A DNA stretch of 64,000 bases from assembly GCA_029783825.1 (NCBI GenBank), contig JAREIK010005785.1, positions 62,001 to 126,000 of the forward strand, written 5' to 3'. The position numbers and the translations under genes were made by a program. The first letter of the stretch is position 1. The number at the start of each line of letters is the position of its first letter. This DNA is from Sapria himalayana (lineage: Eukaryota; Streptophyta; Magnoliopsida; Malpighiales; Rafflesiaceae). The notes under the pieces are model-generated. The model made no database searches. It was not told the DNA's origin and was given only the letters and a program-made list of their open reading frames with translations. Shown here in pieces: positions 54,610 through 64,000 of this stretch.

Positions 54610-54945
54610 AAGTCGGCATACCCATTCTGCCCCATCAACAGCCACATAATGAGAATGAATTATATTACAAATGAATGAAGTATGTATACAAATAATTTTA
54701 TATAAGCAATCCAAGCATACTGTGGTGATTAAAGAAGAAGAATTTCAGGAAAAAAATAATAGAATCAAAATGCACACTCTTGCATTAAGATAATAGATGA
54801 AGAATTAGGGTAGAAAATGTACCTCAAATCAATAATAAATTCTCGTTTACTCTCCGATTAGGGTTTGATGAATCGGTGTCGAGAGATAGAGGTGGATTGC
54901 ATGGGACTTAGGTGATGTCTCTAGTGTCTCGACAACAAATGTTTA
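54610..54945 (-). pseudogene. Possible captured gene leader with telo-box (copy 2)
   Basis: Counterpart of 30,980-31,310. The telo-box-like AAACCCTAA is at 54,858-54,866 on the minus strand, the GATTTGAG|GTAC donor is kept near 54,830, and the second donor has changed to GTATGC near 54,620. Conservation of these words in an AT-rich background suggests a common origin, not function. Confidence 0.35.
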
Positions 54946-56108
54946 GCCAAAATAAAATTGCTAAAATTACCAAAATTATTAAAATTACCAAAATTATTAA
55001 AATTATCAAAATGTTTTTCATTATAAAAACATTAAATAAACAATAAAAATATAAAATACAAAAAGACTCATTTTGTTTATTTATTATCAAAATATTTCCA
55101 ACAAAATTCATGTGCGTGTAGCAGGTACACATGAAAAATAAACACCATACAATTTTTTATTATAAAATTATTTAAACACTATATATATAAATAATTTCAA
55201 AAAATAAATGTTTACCCTTAAAAAAAATCAAATAGCTACAAAATTTACAAACTTCATATAATAAAATATACATGAAAAGATATTTTGTCATATAGTCACT
55301 CTCCTAAGAGTTATTAAATACTCTTTATTAAAAAATATATAAATATATATATTTTATGATTATAAATTTTTAAGAAATCATATTAATTTTTATGAAGATA
55401 ATATAAAATAATTTTAAAGGCATAAAATTTCATATTATTTGATATCATTTTTATATTTTAAAATTCTAAAAATTACTTAAAGTTAGAAGATAATTAAAAA
55501 AAGTTATATTTATTATTTTAATAAAAGCTAAATATTAAAAGCTAATAGTAAAATGATTATTCAATTGTTTAATTCATATAAATTTTAGTAGGGGTAAACA
55601 TCTATGTATTTATTTTCTTTTAAATTTACTAAAAAAATTTAAATTTGTATTATAATACAAGATTTTCAAATTTTGAAGTAATTGTTTTTTATAAAGTTTC
55701 CTATAATCATATAATTTTTTTATACTTATAATAATATTAATATTTACTATTTTATTCATCAATTCAGATATTTTTGTAAATATTTTATATTTAATCATAC
55801 AAAATATTATTTAACCTTTATATTAGTAGAAATTTTAATGTATATTCATTTATTTTTTAAAATATCTTAAAAAATTTTTATAATTATAGAATTAATTATT
55901 TAATCTTACTGTAATGCAAATTTTTAAGTTTATTAATTAAAAATTTTTTAAAAAATTTTGCATACTTTTTTAAAAAATTAATACATCATAAAATAGTTAT
56001 TTTAGTCCATATTAATATAATTTTTTTTATTTTTAAAATTTTTTATTTTAATATCCTTTTTTTTATAATTTTATGGGGAATATGCTTCTTTCAAAGATCA
56101 CTCATCTA
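54946..56108. other. AT-rich end of copy 2
   Basis: Collinear with 31,311-32,488. Three tandem AAAATTACCAAAATTATT-like units near 54,963-55,010 (one more than in copy 1). No gene seen. Confidence 0.6.
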
Positions 56109-56194
56109 TAGACCATTAACATATATTTGATAAACTAAATTAAATAAAATATAAAAACTAAAAATAAATTAAAAAAATTAAATAATTAAAGATT
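56109..56194. other. AT-rich CACTA interior on the right side
   Basis: About 85 bases of A/T-rich sequence between the end of the duplication and the right subterminal repeats, similar in composition to 14,086-14,276. Confidence 0.5.
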
Positions 56195-57134
56195 GGCTAG
56201 GGAAATGCCAAAGCTAAATGAATCGCTATGTTCGGAATTTAATTAGTGAGAAAAGTTCAGTCACTAAATCTATCGCTATATTTCAGATTTAATTAACTAG
56301 GAAAGTTTCGTCGCTTAATCTGTCGCTTAATCCATCGATATATTTTTGATTTAATTTGCTAGAGAAATTTCATCACTAAAATCCATCGCAATATTCTGGA
56401 AATAATTGGCTAGGAAAGTTCTCTCGCTAAAATCTGTAGCTATATTTAGTATGTAATTAGCAAGTGAAATTCTGTCGCTAAAAGCACAACTATATTTTGG
56501 GATGTAATTAGCTAGGAAAATTATGTTGCTAAAATCCATCGCTATGATCTAGATGTAATTATCTAGGAAATTTCATGGCTAAAATCTTCGCTATGTTCTG
56601 TATGTAATTATCTAGGGAAATTTAGTCGCTAAATTCGTCACTAAATTCTATATTTTATTAACTAGAGGAAATTTCATCGCTAAAGATGTCGCTATATTCC
56701 ACATTTTATTAGCTAGGAAAATTCCATCGCTAATCCATTGCTAAATTCCCTCGCTTTCTTTGAGCAGAATTTATGAAAATATTTTGTCGCTAATCCGTTG
56801 CTAAATTCCCTGCTTTTCTCAAGCGGAATTTATGAAAATATTTTGTCGCTAATTCATCGCTAATCCGTTGCTAAATTCCTTCACTTTTTTTGAGCAGAGT
56901 TTACGAAAATATTCTGTCGCTAATTTGTCGCTAATTCGTTGCTAAATTTCCCTACTTTTCATGAGAAGAATTTACGAAAATATACAATCGCTAATCCATC
57001 GCTAATCCGTTGCAGATTTTTATATCGGTGAAAAAACATTAATCCCTTGCTATTCCCTAGCTAATCTCTCACAATCTAGCTAGGGATTGATCCCTAGCAA
57101 AATTTCCTAGCTTAATGCATATTTTCATGTAGTG
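56195..57134 (-). repeat. CACTA right terminal inverted repeat and subterminal repeats
   Basis: About 940 bases of repeated units. Between 56,200 and 56,745 they are about 60-65 bases with ATGTAATTAGCTAGGAAA and GTCGCTAAAATCCATCGC. Between 56,755 and 57,015 four units of 59-72 bases carry GAGCAGAATTTATGAAAATA and GTCGCTAATCCGTTGCTAAA. The end (57,070-57,134) has CTAGCTAGGGATTGATCCCT and terminates in TTTTCATGTAGTG. Reverse-complemented, it mirrors 13,669-14,085. It is more than twice as long as the left block, the usual asymmetry in CACTA ends. Confidence 0.88.
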
Positions 57135-60100
57135 CTATATTTCAATCATTCTATCTAACTAACTATATATCTATCTTTGTTTCTATTTATCTTCCTATCC
57201 ATCTATCTCTGTATCTATATTTCTATCTATCTAACTATCTATATATCTATTTGTCTATATATCTACCTATCTATCTATCTATTTATTTTCAATTTGTCTA
57301 TCATTCTATCTTTCTATCAGTCAATCTATCAACTAACTATCTATCAATCAATAAATCTATCTATCTATATGTATACCTATCTATCTTTATTTATATCTAT
57401 ATGGATATCTTTCTATCTATTTATATGTCTATCTGACTATCTATCTATATGTCTATCTATCGATCTCTCTCTCTATCTGTCAATGTGTCTATTTTTCTAT
57501 ATGTCTATTTGTCTATCTCTCTATATATCTATTTGTCTATATGTCTATATATATGTCAATCTATCTAATTTTCTATATGTCTATATGTCTATCTATATAT
57601 TTGTCTTATATATATATATATATATCTATTTGTCTTTCTTACTTTCTGTCTAACTATCTATCTATCTTTCTATCTATCTTTCTATTTTTCTATCTATCTA
57701 TCTATCGATTTACTATCTATCTGACTATTTGTCTATCTATCTATATATTAATTTATTTGTCTATCTATCTATCTATCTATGTTATATCTAATTTTCTAAC
57801 TATATATATATATATGTAGCTGTCTGTCTAAATATCTATCTCACTTTTTATCTATCTATTTATCTAAATATATATCTATAATTTTGGCTATCTATTTCTC
57901 TATATATAAATCAATCTATCTATCTATTGGTCTATCTTTGTGCCAGTCTATTTGTCTATTTATCTATCAATCTTATGTTTGATCTATTTGTCCATCAATT
58001 TATTTATCTATATGTATATTTATTTGTCTATCTATCGGCATACCTGATTATCTATCTGCCTAAATGACCGACTAACTAACTATCTATTTGATTATATTGT
58101 GTCTATTTGTCTATATATCTATTTATCTATCTATATGTCTATCTATTTAACTATCTATCTTTCTATATATCTATTTATCTATCTATATCTCTCTATCTAT
58201 TTATCAGTCAATCTCTCTTTATATCTACATATCTATCTATCTATTTGTCTGTTTATAAATCTATCTAACTATATGTCTGTGTATCTATCTGTCTATGAAT
58301 CTATCTATCAATCTTTCTTTAAATGAATATCAAATTATCTATTAGTATATCTATCTATCTATCATTTGTTTATTTATATGTATATCATTCTACTAATGAT
58401 ATGTCTATATATCTGACTATCTATAAGTCTATCTATCTATGTTTTTGCCAAATATTTGTTTATCTATCTATCTATCTATATGTCTATATATTTTTCTATC
58501 TATATGTATATCAATCTATCTATCTATATGTCATTTTATTTCATTATCTATATATCAATATGTCTATATATCTATCTATCTGTCTATCTATTTTTCTATA
58601 TACCTAACTATCTATCTTTCTTTCTATCTATCTTTCTAACTATCTAAATATCGATCTATCTATTTATCTTTCAATATATATGTCTATCTATCTATTATTC
58701 AATTTGTCTATTTATATGTTTATCTATAAAACTTTCTATCTATCTGTCTATCTATATGTCAAGCTATCTATTAGTCTATCTGTCTATCTATCTATTTATC
58801 TATCTATTGATCTTTCTATATATTTCTTTATCAATATATGTATCTATTGAACTTTCTATAAATTTATCTATCTATATATCTGTCTACCTATCTTTCTATC
58901 TATTTGTCTCTCTATTTATCTATCTATCAATCTATCTATCTATATATCTATTTGTCTATCTAATTGTCTATCTATCTGTCTATCTATCTGTCTATCTATC
59001 TATCTACATGTCTCATTATCTATCTATCGATATATCTATATGTCTGTCTAACTATCTATCTATTTGTCTATCTACCTATCTATTTAGTTATCTATATATC
59101 TATCTATCTATAATTTCTATCTATTTGTCTATCTATCTATTAATATATCTATCTAATTTTCTATCTATCTATCTATTGATATGTCAATCAATCAATCAAT
59201 CATCTATCATTCTCTCTATCAATCTAAATTTAAATTTTATTCTCAATATGTGTATCAATCTATATCAATCTATCTATCAATAAAATTATTAATGTCTATC
59301 AATCTGTCTATCAATCTTACTATATGTCGATCTATCTATCTATATCTCCAACTATCAGTCTATCTATCAATTTCTATCCATCTATTTATCTATCTATCTA
59401 TCTATCTATCCACCTTTTTATCATTTTATTTATCTCTCAATAAATCAATCTATCTATATATTTATCAATCTATTTATATATGCATCTATCTATATGTGTA
59501 ACTATCATCTATCTATCAATCTATTTAAATATCTATGAATCTATATCTATCTTTCTAACTATTTGTCTATCTATTTGTTTATCAATCTATCTATTTGTTT
59601 ATCAATCTATCTATTAATATTTTTTTAATCAATCTACCAATATGTCTATCAATCTTTCTAGCTATTTGTTAATCTTTGTGATTATCTATCCGTCTATGTA
59701 TCTATTTATCTATATGCATATTAATATGTCTATATATCTATCAATCTTTCAATCAATCTTTCTATTAATTTATCTATTAATCTATTTATCAATTTAACTA
59801 TCAATTTATATATCAATCTATCTATCAATTTGTCAAACAATCTATCTATCTATATATATGTAAATTTATTTATCATTTTATCTTTATATTTGTCTATCTA
59901 TCTATGTGTCTATCTATCTGTGTATCTATTTATCTATTGGTTTTTTGATTAATCTATCTATATGTCTATCTATCTATCTATCTATCTATCTGACAGTCTA
60001 TTTATCTCTTTATCTATTTATATGTATGTCTATCTATCTATATATCTATATGTTTATATGTTTGTCTATCTATTTATTTATTTGTATGTCTCTCTATCTT

Positions 60101-60617
60101 TGTTTGTCTATCTATTTGTGTCTTTATCTATTTGTCTATATGTCTGTCTGTCTGTCTATATGTCTATCTATCAATCAATCTATTTTTCAATCATCAATCA
60201 ATCTATCTATATAAGTATCTATATTTCTTTCTTTCTTTCTTTCTTTCAATTTGTTTATCTATTTGTCTATCTATCGATATCTCTATATGTCTGTGTATCT
60301 GTTTGTCTATCTATCAGTCTTTCTATTAGTTTATCTATCTATCTATCAATCTATCTATTTGTCTATCTATATGTCAATTTGTCTCACTATCTATCTATAT
60401 ATCTATCTATCTATCTGTCTATCTATTTGTTATATATTTATCTATATGTCTATCTGTCTATATATATATATATATATATATCTATCTATCTATCTTTCTA
60501 TATATTTGTTTACCTATTTGTCTATCAATCTGTCTATCTATCTTATATCTATGAATCAAATTATCTATCTATCGATCTAGTTATCTATAGATTTATCTAT
60601 GTATCTATTTATTTCTC

Positions 60618-60651
<34 letters not shown>

Positions 60652-61824
60652 TGTTTGTCTATTTATCTATCCATCTATATATTTGTCTGACTTCTTATCT
60701 ATTTATCTATATGTCTAGCTATCAACCAGTCTATCTATTTGTCTATTTATATGCTAATTTATATATCTATATTACTATCTATCTATTTGTCTATCTTTCT
60801 CTCTCTCTCTTTATGTCAGGTTATCTATTAGTCTATCTGTCTATCTATCTATCTATCTATAAGACTATATATCTATCTATTTGTATGTCTATATATCTAT
60901 CTAGCTATATGACTATCTATCAATCTATATTTCTTTCTATATGTATATCTATCCATCTATCTATCTATTAATCTATCTATCAAATAATCTATCTATCTAT
61001 TTATATATCTATATATCATTTCTACATCTTTATTTATCTATCTATCTATCTATTTGTCTATCTATCTATCTATCTGTTTATCTACCTATCTTTCTAACAA
61101 ACTATATATCTATCTTTTTAACTATATATATATATATGTCTATCAATTTGTCTATTGATCTGTCTTTATATATTTGTATCTATCAAATTATATTTGTATC
61201 TATCGATATATCAATTTGTCTAAAATTTGTCTATATATTTGGCTATCTATCTGTCAAACTATTTGTATATCTATCTATATATCTAAAAAACTATCTATCT
61301 ATATATCTATCAATTAGGATATCTATTGTTTATCTATCCATCTATCTATTTGTCTATATATCTATATATCTAAAAATCAATCTGTCTATTTGTCTGTCTC
61401 TCTATCTTTCAATCAATCTATCTATATTTCTATCTGTCTATCTATATTTCAATCTATCTATCTATTTGACTATCTCTCTATCTATCTATCTATCCATCTA
61501 TTTATCTATCTATCTTCCTTTGCTTCTTTCTATTTGTCCATCTTTTTATCTATCTATCTGTCTAGCTATCTATTTTACTATCTAGATGCCTATCTATCTA
61601 TCAAATTATCTATCTTTCCATCTATCCATCTACTTATTTATTTATCTGTTTGTCTATCTATTTGTCTATCTATCTATCTATCTATTTATCTATCTAACGA
61701 TGTATTAATATGTGTATCAGTCTCTATATCAATCTATCTATAATTTTTTTATCAATATGTCTATAAATCATTCTATAAATTTGTCCATCAAACATTATTC
61801 TAACTACTAATATATATATATATG

Positions 61825-61861
<37 letters not shown>

Positions 61862-64000
61862 TTGTATTAGTCTAACAATCTATCTATTTATCTATTTATC
61901 CATTTTTTATATATCTATATATCTTTATTAATATCTATCTTTATATCTATTTGTCTATCTATCTATTTTTATAACTATCTCTCTATCGATTTGTTTATCA
62001 TTATATCTATCTATCTTTCTACCTATCTAACTATCTCTCTATCTATTTATCTATCTATTTGTCTATCTTTCGGTATATCTATCTATCTATGTATAAATCT
62101 ATCTATATATTTAACTATATATTTTTTTAACATGCTATCTATCTATCTAACTATCAAATATGGCTATCATTCTTGCTGACTATATATCTATAAATATATC
62201 TCATTATCTATTTGTATATCTATTTGTCTATCTATTACTCTATCAATCTTTCTACCTATTTGTCTATCTTTCTATCTATATCTATTTATCAATATACCAA
62301 TTTATCTATCTATTTGTCTATCTATCTATCTATTTATCTAATTGTCTATGTGTCTATCAATGTATTTATCGATCTATTTTTCTATCTATCTATCTATCAA
62401 TTTTGTATCTTTATATCTATCTATCAATCTATCTAACTATATGTCTATCAATTTGTGTATCTTTCTATCCATTTATATACCAATCAATTCATTTAACAAT
62501 CTATATGTCTAACTATCTGTCTATATATTTATCTATAAGTCTGTCTATCATGTTTATCTGTGCGTTAATCTATTAGTCATACTATTTGTCTTTCAATTTA
62601 TTTATATATATGACTATAAATCTTTTTATGTGTCTGTCTATCCACTTGTCTATATGTATGTATATCTGTCTATCTATCTATCTATAGATCTATCAATTTA
62701 CATATATATCTATCTATCTAACTATCTTTGTATCTATCTCTCTATATATCTATCAATCTATCTGTATGTCTGTCTATCTATTTATATATCTATCTATTTT
62801 TCTATTTATCTATCTATTTATTTGTCGATCTATCTATCTATTTGTCTATCTATCTATCTATTGATCTATATATCTATCTATGTATTTTTCTATCTATGTA
62901 TCTATCTAATAATATGTCTATATATATTTCTATATTTCTAAAAATCTATCTTTCTTTCTATCTATCTAACAATTTATATATATCTCCATCTATCAATCTA
63001 TTTATTTTTTTATCTATTTGTTTATCTATCTATCTTTCTTTCTTTTTCTTTATATCTGTATATTTATGTATCTATCTATTATCTTTCTTTCTATCTATAT
63101 GTTTATCTATTTGTCTATCTATCTATCTTTCTATCTGTATGTTTGTCTATATAGTTATCTATCAATGTGTTTATTTATTTTTCTAACAATCTATATATCT
63201 ATCTGTGTATCTATATGTCTATCTCTCTATATATCTATATGTCAATATATCCATCTATCTATTTTACTATCTATCTATCTATCTATTTGTTTATCTATTT
63301 GTCTATGTATCTAAAAATATTCTTGTCAATCTATCTGTATATCTATTTGTCTATCACTTTTACTATCTATCTCTCAATCAATTAATCAATCTGTTTGTTT
63401 ATATATCTGTATATATATGTCTATCAATTTGTCTATTTATCTATCTATCTATCTATTTAACTATCTATTTATTTGTATATATATCTATCTATCCATATAA
63501 TTGTCTATATCTATTTCTATCATTCTGTCTAACGATTTATCTTTCTATAAATCTAATTATCTATCAGTCTATTTATTTTTTAATCAATCTGTCGATATAT
63601 CTTTCTATCTATCTTTCTGTATGCGTGTCTTTGTATATGACTATCTATTTGTAAATATATTATTAAATCTATTTATCTATATAATTGTCTATTAACCTAT
63701 CCATCTATTTGTCTAACTATCTATCTATCTATAAATCTATCTATCTATATGTCTGTCTATCAATATACCAATTTATCTAGCTATCTGTCCATCTATCTAG
63801 GTATATATTTATTTATGTATCTATGTGTCTATCCATGTACCAGTCTATCTATTTTTCTATATGTCTATCGATCACTATATCTATCGTCTATCTATCTTTA
63901 TATCTATATATCAATCTGTCTATCTATATGTCTAAATAATTGTCTTATATATATCTATTTATCTATCAAATTATTTATCTGTCTATCTATATATCTATCT
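57135..64000 (-). repeat. Degenerate GATA array C, inverted (TATC on +)
   Basis: Same kind of repeat as arrays A and B, but the GATA strand is the minus strand. It begins at the base after the CACTA end and runs off the window. AT runs occur at 60,459-60,481, 60,618-60,648 and 61,810-61,859. Long plus-strand frames (up to 242 codons at 59,962-60,690) are repeat artefacts with no start context, domain or composition of a protein. Confidence 0.97.

Noticed and set aside
57135..64000. Array C as a precise inverted copy (palindrome arm) of array A
   Set aside because: Reading outward from the two CACTA ends, the arrays share only the TATC motif and not the order of variants, so no long palindrome is supported.

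Overview
The window looks like gene-poor, AT-rich nuclear DNA of a flowering plant. The evidence is CACTA-type (En/Spm) transposon ends, degraded Ty1/copia, Ty3/gypsy and L1-type LINE relics of plant character, and an intronless ARF GTPase retrocopy. I cannot name the species. I see no intact functional gene; every recognisable coding relic is broken by stops, frameshifts or truncation.

Layout: (1) 1-13,668 is a very long degenerate GATA array (array A, GATA on +). (2) 13,669 carries a CACTA terminal inverted repeat with subterminal repeats, then about 2 kb of element interior with simple repeats and weak coding-like remnants. (3) 15,998-32,488 is copy 1 of a large direct segmental duplication. 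(4) 32,489-38,256 is a second GATA array (array B, GATA on +), ended by an 18-bp-arm hairpin and a 215-bp spacer. (5) 38,520-56,108 is copy 2 of the duplication. (6) 56,195-57,134 is the opposite CACTA end, with tandem subterminal repeats and the matching TIR. (7) 57,135-64,000 is a third array (array C) in the opposite orientation (TATC on +), running off the window.

Each duplication copy carries, in the same order: a GC-richer island, long AT-rich stretches, a minus-strand copia relic (RNase H, RT, integrase and GAG-pre-integrase remains, with a polypurine tract), a minus-strand LINE reverse-transcriptase relic, AT-rich minisatellite-like blocks with a tandem duplication of about 292 bp, an ARF retropseudogene, dinucleotide microsatellites, a fold-back element with arms of about 125 bp, and a leader-like segment with a telo-box. 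Copy 2 also has about 1.1 kb lost from copy 1: the 5' half of the ARF retrocopy and a Ty3/gypsy RNase H relic. By-eye divergence in two short aligned stretches is roughly 8-14%, so the duplication is not recent and is unlikely to be an assembly duplicate.

The most unusual feature is the whole architecture. A 43.5-kb interval is bounded by properly oriented CACTA ends, holds a duplicated 17-kb block split by a GATA array, and is flanked by GATA arrays in mirror orientation whose junctions share no 3-bp target duplication. This suggests a composite or rearranged CACTA locus rather than one simple insertion.
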